Assembly (NCBI GenBank): GCA_016787265.1
Contig: JAEUVF010000013.1
Location: 310,001 to 374,000 of the forward strand
Reading direction: 5' to 3'
From: Flavipsychrobacter sp.
GTDB taxonomy: Bacteria; Bacteroidota; Bacteroidia; Chitinophagales; Chitinophagaceae
Length of the DNA stretch: 64,000 nucleotides
Under the pieces are notes generated by a model. It made no database searches. It saw nothing but the letters and a program-made list of their open reading frames with translations, and was not told where the DNA came from. Made by a program: the position numbers and the translations under genes. Shown in pieces: positions 7,769 to 15,476 of this stretch; position 1 is the stretch's first letter, and every line of letters begins with the position of its first letter.

Positions 7769-10222
7769 TCAAAACTCCACAATAAACCCAAGTGTTGGCA
7801 ATAACCTGCCGTCATTATTAGCCAGTATCACAGGAATGCCATTACTTCCGTTTTGCCGGATCGGTTGACCATCCGTGGTTTGGAAACCACTATTGTCAGC
7901 AGTTCGCTGGAAGGTATATTGGGGAATGCCCGGATTTTTCGAATTGTACCAGTTCTGGATATCCAGGTACAGATCCAGTGTAAACCGGCGCAGGTTCCAT
8001 TTTTTATCAATCCGGATATCACTCGCATGAAAGGCCGGTAGTTCCAATGTATTCGTTTGGCGGAAATCAAATACACCTGTACCCAGTGTTAAATAATTCA
8101 ATTGACTGGCGTTTAGATCAAACGGTGTATAAGGTGCTGCACCCTGGTAACGGAACTTTAATCCAATCTCCCAGTTCCGGTTGAGTTTATATCCTGCTGT
8201 TAAACTTAAAAGGTGACGGTTGTCCCAACTTGATCTTATCCATTCTGAATTCAGTCCGGTAAACTCAGATCTGTAAAAGGTATAACTCAGCACTCCAAAG
8301 AATCGTTTGCTTAGTTTTTGTTGTGCAAAAAATTCAATGCCATAAGCTTTTCCTTCACCATCCTGCACAACCGGTTCGTTCCCTACGGCTCCAAATTCTG
8401 TTCCCTTGTTTGCCAAACTGATTCCATCCAAAATGCTGATCGGGTAATTGCCGTATTTTTTATAAAATCCCTCCAGCGTAAAACGGGTATTGTTGGATGG
8501 CAGCCATTCAAATCCGGCTACCAGGTGTCTGCTTCGGATATAAGCACCCGGGTTCAGGACGCCTGTTTGACCTGCCTCATATGCGAGCTGTGTATAACCT
8601 GGCAGCCGATAATAAAGCCCATAACTGGCACTGAAATTCCAGTCGGGGGCCAGGGCCAGACTCGCACTGATGCGTGGACTCCATTGTTTAAAAGGATTTG
8701 TCTCACTGTTGTCGGCAGCATTTCCATCTACCCGCATACCGGCGCTGATGGCCAGTCGGTCTTCCCACAATCTACGGCCCGTTTGAATGAAGGCACCATA
8801 ACGCAAAAAGTTTAACCTTGTATCAGTTCGCAGTTCTTCAGCTGGCTGAATCTGGTTACCCTGTTCATCCGTCAGTGCCGGACGAAACAGCTGGTAAAAA
8901 TCATTGCTGAACTGTACATACTGGGCGGAAGCGCCATAGGTGATTTTCCACTTCTCTATACTAACGGTCTGGTCGAACCGAAGTTTGCTCTCCGTTTCCT
9001 GGCTATTGATCCGGAAGGTGCGGGTTCCCTCTGATGGGTTATCATTGTCTTCGTATTTGTCTGCCCTGTTATTGAGGGTATTCCGGCTCAGGGAAAGAGT
9101 CCAGAAACCGCGATCGGTCAATCGCTTTAAGCTTGCTCCAACTGTATAATTCCATTGATTGATCAACGGACTGCTGTTTACAGCATAGAGTTTTTCCGGA
9201 GTTGCCTCTTTGGGTGCAGCAAAACGAAATTCATCAATCGCCCCAATGCCCAATACCTGCAAAGTGGTTTTGTCGTTGATCCGGGTATTGGTCTTGAATT
9301 GAAAATCCCAGTAATTGGGACGAATCGGAAGATCCAATGCCTGGAATAACAATTGCAGATAACTTCTGCGGGCACTTGCAAGGAAAGTTGTTTTTGGACT
9401 GATCGGCCCGTCAAAAGTGGCAGCCAGTTCTGTTGCACTTAGTCTGATATTTCCCTGCAGCCGGTTGGGATTGCCATTTTTCTGTTTGAATTGAAATACA
9501 CTGCTTAGGGCATTATCATACCTGGCATCAAAAGCCGAGCTGCTGAGCTTGACATCTTCAATAAAACTCACATTCAGAATTCCCTGCGGACCACCGCCGC
9601 TTCCCTGAGTGCCAAAATGATTAATCAGCGGTACTTCAATTCCATCCAGATAAAATACATTCTCACTGGGTGCACCGCCGCGAATGATGATATCGTTGCG
9701 AAAACCACCACCTCCAATACCGCCACCTACTCCGGGCAGGGACTGGATAACCCGACTGATATCAAAGTTGCCACCAGGGTTGGCCTTGATTTCTTCTGTG
9801 GTTAATCTTTGTATACTCAGGGGCGATTCGAGACTAGTTGCTCTTACCGTAGCTCGTTTGCCACTCACCACTACTTCATTTAAATTCTCACCTGCTGGTT
9901 CCAGTTCTATATTCAGGTTGTTTTCGTTTCCGGATGTAATTACAAGGTTTGTTAATGTTTTATCAGCAAATCCAATGGCTGTAATGCTGATAGAGTAAGA
10001 ACCGGGCGTTAAACCAGTGATCCGGAATCTTCCGAGTGAATCTGTACTTGTTCCTGTTTTGGAAGGTTGTACTTCAACCGATGCTCCGATAACAGGTTTT
10101 TGCGTATTCCGATCCAGAATTGTACCACTGATGGCGCCGGAGGTTTGAGCCAAAACGGTTTCATTTATAAAAAGGCAAAAGCAGATACTAAGGATAATCC
10201 GCATAGGAAAGGATTGTTTCAT
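7769..10222 (-). CDS. TonB-dependent receptor with carboxypeptidase-regulatory-like domain
   Basis: An 817-residue outer-membrane receptor. It has a signal peptide (about 1-25, ending VLAQT), a CarboxypepD_reg-like beta-sandwich (about 28-112, ISGTILDRNTQKPVIGASV), a plug domain (about 120-230, with GGAPSENVFYLDGIEVP) and a long C-terminal beta-barrel ending in an aromatic residue (FIVEF). Such receptors import large substrates with energy from TonB-ExbBD. No SusD-like partner is adjacent, so it is not a classical Sus-type polysaccharide locus, and the substrate is unknown. It is divergent from the DUF5916 gene at 10376. Confidence 0.93.
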   Translation of the reverse strand: MKQSFPMRIILSICFCLFINETVLAQTSGAISGTILDRNTQKPVIGASVEVQPSKTGTSTDSLGRFRITGLTPGSYSISITAIGFADKTLTNLVITSGNENNLNIELEPAGENLNEVVVSGKRATVRATSLESPLSIQRLTTEEIKANPGGNFDISRVIQSLPGVGGGIGGGGFRNDIIIRGGAPSENVFYLDGIEVPLINHFGTQGSGGGPQGILNVSFIEDVKLSSSAFDARYDNALSSVFQFKQKNGNPNRLQGNIRLSATELAATFDGPISPKTTFLASARRSYLQLLFQALDLPIRPNYWDFQFKTNTRINDKTTLQVLGIGAIDEFRFAAPKEATPEKLYAVNSSPLINQWNYTVGASLKRLTDRGFWTLSLSRNTLNNRADKYEDNDNPSEGTRTFRINSQETESKLRFDQTVSIEKWKITYGASAQYVQFSNDFYQLFRPALTDEQGNQIQPAEELRTDTRLNFLRYGAFIQTGRRLWEDRLAISAGMRVDGNAADNSETNPFKQWSPRISASLALAPDWNFSASYGLYYRLPGYTQLAYEAGQTGVLNPGAYIRSRHLVAGFEWLPSNNTRFTLEGFYKKYGNYPISILDGISLANKGTEFGAVGNEPVVQDGEGKAYGIEFFAQQKLSKRFFGVLSYTFYRSEFTGLNSEWIRSSWDNRHLLSLTAGYKLNRNWEIGLKFRYQGAAPYTPFDLNASQLNYLTLGTGVFDFRQTNTLELPAFHASDIRIDKKWNLRRFTLDLYLDIQNWYNSKNPGIPQYTFQRTADNSGFQTTDGQPIRQNGSNGIPVILANNDGRLLPTLGFIVEF

Positions 10223-10375
10223 ATCAAATTATAATAATCTGAGTGAAACAACAATCCGGCATGCATTAAGTTCATGAAAATGTATACAAGTTGCTGAATT
10301 TCAGGATTTGTCCTAATTTCATGGCAAACGCTGCAAACACTCAGGATTCCTGTACCAGACTAATTACAACCCGGC

Positions 10376-12559
10376 ATGAAATTTTTAAGGTGGCTCCAGT
10401 TAGCAGGCAGCTGTTTGATATTGACAAATGTTGTTTTCGCACAAAAGGTTAATAATAAGTACAATCTTTCCATTCGTAAAACTTCCCAACCCGTTCAGAT
10501 CGATGGTATTGTAAATGATGCAGCCTGGCAGGAAGCGGACAAGGCTCGTGATTTTTTCATGGTACTTCCGATGGATACCAGTTTTGCTAATGTCAAAACG
10601 GAAGTACAGATGAGCTACGATGATCATTTTATTTACCTGGTGGCGGTGTGTTATCATGGTCGTAACGGTAATTTTGTAGTGGAATCTTTACGAAGAGATT
10701 TTGCATTTCAGAAAAATGACAACTTCCTGTTTTTCTTTGATCCATTTGAAGATCAGACCAGCGGTTTTTCATTTGGCGCCAATGCTGCAGGTGCCCAGTG
10801 GGATGGGTTTATTTATGAAGGTGGGAAAATGGATCTCAGCTGGGATCATAAATGGATTTCAAAAGTTGTCAATTATGAGGATCGTTGGGTGTTTGAAGCA
10901 GCCGTCCCTTTTAAATCAATTCGCTATAAAAAAGGAATTACCAACTGGGGCATCAATTTCAGTCGGAACGATTTAAAGGCTTTCGAAAAGAGCAGCTGGG
11001 CACCTGTTCCCAGGCAGTTCCCAACGGTTTCGCTGGCGTATACAGGAAATCTTGTTTGGGATGCGCCACCTCCTTCCACGGGTGCGAATATTTCACTGAT
11101 TCCTTATGTGCTGGGAGGGCTGTCCAAAGATTATGATAAGGCAACCCCTACAGATTATAGAAAAGATATTGGTGCCGATGCAAAAATCAGCATTACTTCC
11201 TCTCTGAATTTAGACCTAACCGTTAATCCGGATTTTTCACAGGTGGAAGTAGACCGGCAGGTGACCAACCTGGATCGCTTCGAATTGTTTTTTCCGGAAC
11301 GAAGGCAGTTCTTTTTAGAGAATGCTGATATTTTCGGAAACTTCGGTTATACAAATATCCGGCCTTTTTTTTCCAGACGGATCGGCCTGAATGTACCCAT
11401 CCAGTTTGGTGCCCGGCTCAGTGGAAAACTCAATAAAGACTGGCGCATCGGCCTGATGGATATGCAAACCAAATCTGTTCCGGAAAGAGATTTGCCGGTT
11501 CAGAATTTTGCAGTGTTATCGCTTCAGCGTAAAGTCTTTTCACGATCCAATATCGGGTTCCTTTTTGTCAATAAGCAATCCGTCAATTATGAACCTGATA
11601 AGGATCCTGCAACTCCGGAACACCGTCAATACAACCGAACTTTAGGTCTTGAATACAACCTTGCTTCGCCCGGTAATTACTGGACCGGTAAGGCCCTGGT
11701 GTTAAAGTCGTTTAGTCCGGTTGGTGGTAACCGCACCATCACAACTGCTGCCAATCTCAATTATACCAGCCGCCAATGGTTTCTTTCCTGGCAGCACGAA
11801 TATGTAGGTAAGGATTTCCAGGCGGAGGTTGGATATGTTCCAAGGACCGGATATCTCAAGTTTAATCCGCAGGCCGGTTATTTATTTTTTCCAAAAAAAT
11901 CTCCCGTGCTCAGTCACGGTCCTTTGCTTCAAACAATTTATTATACTAATGAACAGGGAAGAAAAACAGATTATGAACACAGTCTGACGTATCGCACCAA
12001 TTTTCGGAACCAGGCAGTGCTCAATGCCTATGTATCGAAAACTTATATTGAATTACTGATGCCTTTTGATCCGACCAATACCGGATCCGACTCACTGGCA
12101 ACCGGCACGCAACACCATTTCAATACCGCCTACATCGAATATATTTCCAAACCCAAAAGCCTGTTTACATACGCTGCGAATATCCGTTATGGTGGTTATT
12201 ACAACAATGGTAGCCGTCTGCAACTGACCAGTGAATTCGGTTATCGGTTTCAGCCCTATGTGGGAATCACCATGAGCAGCACCTATAATGATATTCGGGT
12301 GCCGGGTACCTGGGGGAGGAGAAGTTTCTGGCTGGTCGGACCAAGAGTGGATGTCACACTCACCAATAATTTTTATTTTACTGCTTTCGGTCAGTATAAT
12401 GAGCAGACCAAAAATGTTAACCTGAATACGCGGTTACAGTGGCGCTATAAACCTGCTTCCGATTTTTTCATTGTATATACCGACAACTACCTGCCCGAAT
12501 ACATGTCTGTAAAAAACCGGGCCCTGGTAGCAAAATTTACTTATTGGTTTAGTTTATAA
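10376..12559 (+). CDS. DUF5916 protein with N-terminal CBM9-like domain
   Basis: A 727-residue exported protein. It has a signal peptide (about 1-22, VVFAQ), an N-terminal CBM9-like beta-sandwich (about 35-225, beginning PVQIDGIVNDAAWQEAD and containing WDGFIYEGGKMDLSWDHKW) and a long DUF5916 region predicted to be a beta-barrel. That region contains the family signature DFSQVEVDRQVTNLDRFELF and FFPERRQFFLENADIF. The molecular role is not established in the family; an outer-membrane location is likely from the C-terminal aromatic residues (TYWFSL). Divergent from the TonB receptor at 10222. Confidence 0.87.
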   Translation: MKFLRWLQLAGSCLILTNVVFAQKVNNKYNLSIRKTSQPVQIDGIVNDAAWQEADKARDFFMVLPMDTSFANVKTEVQMSYDDHFIYLVAVCYHGRNGNFVVESLRRDFAFQKNDNFLFFFDPFEDQTSGFSFGANAAGAQWDGFIYEGGKMDLSWDHKWISKVVNYEDRWVFEAAVPFKSIRYKKGITNWGINFSRNDLKAFEKSSWAPVPRQFPTVSLAYTGNLVWDAPPPSTGANISLIPYVLGGLSKDYDKATPTDYRKDIGADAKISITSSLNLDLTVNPDFSQVEVDRQVTNLDRFELFFPERRQFFLENADIFGNFGYTNIRPFFSRRIGLNVPIQFGARLSGKLNKDWRIGLMDMQTKSVPERDLPVQNFAVLSLQRKVFSRSNIGFLFVNKQSVNYEPDKDPATPEHRQYNRTLGLEYNLASPGNYWTGKALVLKSFSPVGGNRTITTAANLNYTSRQWFLSWQHEYVGKDFQAEVGYVPRTGYLKFNPQAGYLFFPKKSPVLSHGPLLQTIYYTNEQGRKTDYEHSLTYRTNFRNQAVLNAYVSKTYIELLMPFDPTNTGSDSLATGTQHHFNTAYIEYISKPKSLFTYAANIRYGGYYNNGSRLQLTSEFGYRFQPYVGITMSSTYNDIRVPGTWGRRSFWLVGPRVDVTLTNNFYFTAFGQYNEQTKNVNLNTRLQWRYKPASDFFIVYTDNYLPEYMSVKNRALVAKFTYWFSL

Positions 12560-12585
12560 AAATGCCGGTTCAGGAATGAACCGGC
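12558..12585 (-). terminator. Intrinsic terminator for the DUF4394 gene
   Basis: The 9-bp stem GCCGGTTCA / TGAACCGGC (12564-12572 and 12577-12585) has a 4-nt loop. Read on the minus strand it is followed by a run of five T. It lies in the 52-bp gap between the convergent DUF5916 and DUF4394 genes. The T-run is only on the minus-strand exit side, so it mainly serves the DUF4394 gene. Confidence 0.75.
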
Positions 12586-12611
12586 CTTGGTTGTGGTATC
12601 AGTGTAAGTGC

Positions 12612-14135
12612 TTAGAAACCCAGTCCTACCGTAAAACCATGGATGGTTCCGCTAAAACTGTAATTGCCTGATGGGGTTGCTGCCCCTGTATTGAGATTGA
12701 TTTCATAGAGTTTCGAGCTTCCGTTTACAGTCAGGATGGCCCAGGCTTTTCCCGACTGCCCGCCTATATCAAATCCATCCGCATTTTCGAAATTGATTCC
12801 GGTTGGTCCAACTTCCACTAATGTTCCATTGTTGGGAGGATCCTGTCGGTATAATTTATCTGCTCCGCAATCCAGATCATATAAGACAGTAGAACTTGCA
12901 CCTGGTACATTATTTGTATAGGCAGCTCCGCTTACGGATGGAGTTCCCGGGTTTAGATTGCCATCTACTGCTGCTACACTTCCATCATTTGGATTCAGTC
13001 GCAGGTTCTGGCCGGAATTACTTACCACCCTGATTCTGTCTACAGTTGGATTAAAATCAAATCCAAAATGCATTCCGGATAAGGCAGTGCTGAATGCAGT
13101 TGTGCCAACCGCAACTGCAGCTCCACTGGAAGTGTTTAAAACATACAATCTGCCTGAACTTCCCAGCGCATACAGGGCACCGTTAGCTGGCCTGAAATCG
13201 ATTCCAGCAATAGTCTCATCTGGTTGCAGTCCGCTTATTGCTTTTGATACTGGCATGGGATCTGTAGGATCAAAAATGAGCAGGTTCATGCCACCACCGA
13301 TTGCATATGCAACAGGATCAGTCGGGATGGCTAATCCCATCGGATTGTTTACTCCCATCAATTCACCAATCTTCATTGCACTTCCTGTTGACAGATCAAT
13401 CTGGTACAACTGGGCTTTACCGTTTTTATTGTTGACAGCCAGTGCAGCGCTGTTATCCGGACTAATGTCAAATCCAACCTCGCCACTGAAATCATTGTTC
13501 AGTTTTCCAACCGCTACCAGGCTTCCATTGTTGGGTGGGTCCTGCTTGTATAACATATCGGTTTCGGTATCTATGTCAAATAGGGTGGTGTTGCTGGTTC
13601 CGGCTTTGCTATCTGTATATGCGACCGCAGTAACCATTGCATTAGTCACACCATTAATAGCCCCATCAGTAGCCACTACTGAGCCCGTCTCAGGATGTAC
13701 CCGCAGGTTCTGGCCATTGCTTGTAACAATGCGGATACGATCAACAGTAGGATTGAAATCGAATCCTGCAATCGTACTCGTTAATACCGGACTAAAGGAC
13801 ATAGTACCGATGGCGTTAGTATTGCCTGTACTTTGATTGATTACCAGTAGCCGGCTTGTATTACTCAGCGCATATAGCTGACCGGTAGCCGGACGAAAAT
13901 CAATTGCCAGCAGGGATTCACCTTCCTGTAATCCATTAATCGCAACAGTACTGATTGGCATCCGTGGAGCGGCTGCATTAAATCGAACCAGTTTATTGCC
14001 TTCATCCAATACAAGAAATTCAATGTCTGGTCCTTTGGGTTCCATACCCGGACTATCTTCTTTTTTACAGGAACTAAAGCTGATGAGTGTTGCCAGTGCT
14101 GCACAGGCAACTAAATGTGTTGTTGTCCTTTTCAT
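12612..14135 (-). CDS. Lipoprotein with two tandem DUF4394 domains
   Basis: A 507-residue protein with a lipoprotein signal (LISFSSCKK, lipidated Cys about residue 23). It contains two copies of the DUF4394 domain, roughly residues 40-270 and 275-505. Each copy repeats the series DFRPATGQLYAL or DFRPANGALYAL, FDFNPTVDRIR(I/V)V, NLR(V/L)(H/N)P and QDPPNNG(S/T)LV, consistent with a beta-propeller-like fold. The function of DUF4394 is unknown; the protein is presumably anchored at the cell surface or periplasmic face. An 8-bp inverted repeat lies directly upstream of the start codon. Confidence 0.85.
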   Translation of the reverse strand: MKRTTTHLVACAALATLISFSSCKKEDSPGMEPKGPDIEFLVLDEGNKLVRFNAAAPRMPISTVAINGLQEGESLLAIDFRPATGQLYALSNTSRLLVINQSTGNTNAIGTMSFSPVLTSTIAGFDFNPTVDRIRIVTSNGQNLRVHPETGSVVATDGAINGVTNAMVTAVAYTDSKAGTSNTTLFDIDTETDMLYKQDPPNNGSLVAVGKLNNDFSGEVGFDISPDNSAALAVNNKNGKAQLYQIDLSTGSAMKIGELMGVNNPMGLAIPTDPVAYAIGGGMNLLIFDPTDPMPVSKAISGLQPDETIAGIDFRPANGALYALGSSGRLYVLNTSSGAAVAVGTTAFSTALSGMHFGFDFNPTVDRIRVVSNSGQNLRLNPNDGSVAAVDGNLNPGTPSVSGAAYTNNVPGASSTVLYDLDCGADKLYRQDPPNNGTLVEVGPTGINFENADGFDIGGQSGKAWAILTVNGSSKLYEINLNTGAATPSGNYSFSGTIHGFTVGLGF

Positions 14136-14163
14136 GGTATCCAGTTTATTGGTTTTGGATACC
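14136..14163. promoter_or_regulatory. Inverted repeat next to DUF4394 start (possible operator)
   Basis: GGTATCCA (14136-14143) and TGGATACC (14156-14163) form a perfect 8-bp inverted repeat with a 12-nt spacer immediately upstream of the DUF4394 gene. The symmetry would suit a dimeric DNA-binding protein or an mRNA leader hairpin. No regulator gene is adjacent. Confidence 0.35.
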
Positions 14164-14204
14164 TACGAGAAAGGATTTCTGCTGGATTTATTTTTTAAAA
14201 AAAA

Positions 14205-14924
14205 TTATGGTTGCAGTTGCCGGCGGTACAACTGGATGGTGTTTTCCAGTCCCAGGTAGATCGCATCACAGATCAGCGCATGCCCAATGGATACTTCATC
14301 CAGGAATGGAATCTGTTTTGAAAAATAGCCCAGGTTATGGAGGTCGAGATCATGTCCTGCATTAATTCCGAGTCCCAGTTCTTTTGCTCTTTTGGCAGCC
14401 TGCACATAAGGACCTACTGCTTTTTCTTTGTCTTCAGGAAAGTGTCGGGCATATCCTTCTGTATATAATTCGATTCTGTCGGTTCCGGTTTCAACAGCGC
14501 CTTCCACCATCTCTACAACCGGATCCACAAAAATGGAAGTACGGATACCGGCCTGTTTAAAAATCCGGATCATTTCCTTCAGGTATTCCTTGTGCTCAAT
14601 TGTATTCCATCCATGGTCAGAAGTGATTTGTCCTTCTGCATCCGGTACCAGTGTCACCTGGTGCGGTTTTATCTCCAATACGAGATCAATAAATTTTGCT
14701 TCCCTGCAATTTCCTTCTATATTAAACTCTGTAGTAATGTTCGGTTTGATAGCCCGCACATCCGCATAACGGATATGTCTTTCATCCGGCCTCGGGTGAA
14801 CAGTTACACCATCTGCTCCAAATAATTGTACATCCTTAGCTGCCTTCACCACATCTGGATTATTCCCCCCGCGGCTATTCCGGATCGTTGCAAGTTTATT
14901 GATATTGACTGAGAGTTTTGTCAT
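14205..14924 (-). CDS. pdxJ: Pyridoxine 5'-phosphate synthase
   Basis: A 239-residue TIM-barrel enzyme that condenses 1-deoxyxylulose-5-phosphate with 3-amino-2-oxopropyl phosphate to make pyridoxine 5'-phosphate (DXP-dependent B6 route). Motifs are LSVNINKLATIRNSRG, GVTVHPRPDERHIR, FNIEGNC and INAGHDLDLHNL. The frame stays open to 15059, but those 45 extra residues are only the translation of a pyrimidine-rich repeat (PFFHLPFLHLPYLW). The ATG at 14924 gives the canonical MTKLSVNINK start and lies 4 nt behind a TACCTTTG promoter box on the minus strand. Confidence 0.96.
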   Translation of the reverse strand: MTKLSVNINKLATIRNSRGGNNPDVVKAAKDVQLFGADGVTVHPRPDERHIRYADVRAIKPNITTEFNIEGNCREAKFIDLVLEIKPHQVTLVPDAEGQITSDHGWNTIEHKEYLKEMIRIFKQAGIRTSIFVDPVVEMVEGAVETGTDRIELYTEGYARHFPEDKEKAVGPYVQAAKRAKELGLGINAGHDLDLHNLGYFSKQIPFLDEVSIGHALICDAIYLGLENTIQLYRRQLQP

Positions 14925-14928
14925 GGGC

Positions 14929-14936
14929 CAAAGGTA
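14929..14936 (-). promoter_or_regulatory. pdxJ -7 promoter box (TACCTTTG)
   Basis: On the minus strand TACCTTTG matches the Bacteroidota -7 consensus TAnnTTTG. It ends 4 nt before the pdxJ ATG, so transcription would start at or next to the start codon. Directly upstream begins the purine-rich arm of the element at 14945-15465, so the -33 region lies inside the repeat. Confidence 0.6.
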
Positions 14937-14944
14937 TGGAAGAT

Positions 14945-15465
14945 GGAGGAAAGGAAGATGGAAGAATGGAAGATGGAGTAATGGAGGAAAGGAAAACAAG
15001 ACAAGGAAAGATGGGTGGAAAAACTGTTTTTTGAAGCAATTGCAAGATTTAAATTCCATTCATGATTTCAAAACTTGAGGATATGGATGTCTATCTGAGC
15101 TCTCTCGAATTGGCAATGGAAGTATTTGCGTTAACAAAACAATTTCCTGCTCCGGAGTTGTATTCCTTATGTTCTCAGTTAAACCGTGCTGCCAGATCAG
15201 TTTCTTTGAATATTGCAGAAGGATGGGGCAGACGTTTTTATCCAAATGAAACTAAGAAGGCTTTTATTTATGCTTTGGGATCAACGGAGGAAACGATTGC
15301 TGCTCTAAAAATTTCGATGGATTGTGGCTATATTTCTTTAGAAAAATATGAAGTCTTGCAAGGTAGTTATAGAAAAATTGCAGCTCAACTCTATCGGCTT
15401 TACAAAAACTGGTAAACCTGGGTCTCCCTTTGTCCCTCTTCCATTCTTCCCTCTTCCTTTCCGCC
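14945..15465. mobile_element. Candidate IVS-like element: four-helix-bundle gene framed by inverted family-A repeats
   Basis: The left arm (14945-14978, purine on the plus strand) and right arm (15432-15465, pyrimidine) are inverted repeats matching at 30 of 34 positions. The four-helix-bundle gene (15062-15415) lies between them. The same arm sequence without a gene forms a hairpin at 7703-7763. The layout resembles 23S rRNA intervening sequences, which are stem-forming inserts that can carry a four-helix-bundle ORF, but here it sits between pdxJ and a TonB receptor gene. Mobility is inference: no target-site duplication is identified. Confidence 0.5.
15062..15415 (+). CDS. Four-helix-bundle protein (23S rRNA intervening-sequence protein family)
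   Basis: A 117-residue all-helical protein of the family first seen as ORFs in 23S rRNA intervening sequences (TIGR02436/S23 type). Family signatures are QLNRAARSVSLNIAEGWGR, then AFIYALGSTEETIAALKIS and the C-terminal YRKIAAQLYRLYKNW. Known structures of the family form pentameric four-helix bundles; the biochemical role is unknown. The gene looks A/T-richer than its neighbours by eye and is flanked on both sides by inverted purine/pyrimidine repeats. It is divergent from pdxJ and convergent with the TonB receptor gene ending at 15477. Confidence 0.88.
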   Translation: MISKLEDMDVYLSSLELAMEVFALTKQFPAPELYSLCSQLNRAARSVSLNIAEGWGRRFYPNETKKAFIYALGSTEETIAALKISMDCGYISLEKYEVLQGSYRKIAAQLYRLYKNW

Positions 15466-15476
15466 CTCTTTCATGC

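Noticed and set aside
7769..10222. Sus-type polysaccharide utilisation locus
   Set aside because: Neither TonB receptor has a SusD-like partner or glycoside hydrolase neighbours.
12958..13836. Plus-strand open frame of 292 codons opposite the DUF4394 gene
   Set aside because: It is antisense to a well-supported lipoprotein gene and its translation is low-complexity with no recognisable motif.
14925..15059. N-terminal extension of pdxJ (45 residues)
   Set aside because: The sequence is a translated pyrimidine-rich repeat with no family match, and the promoter box lies inside it.
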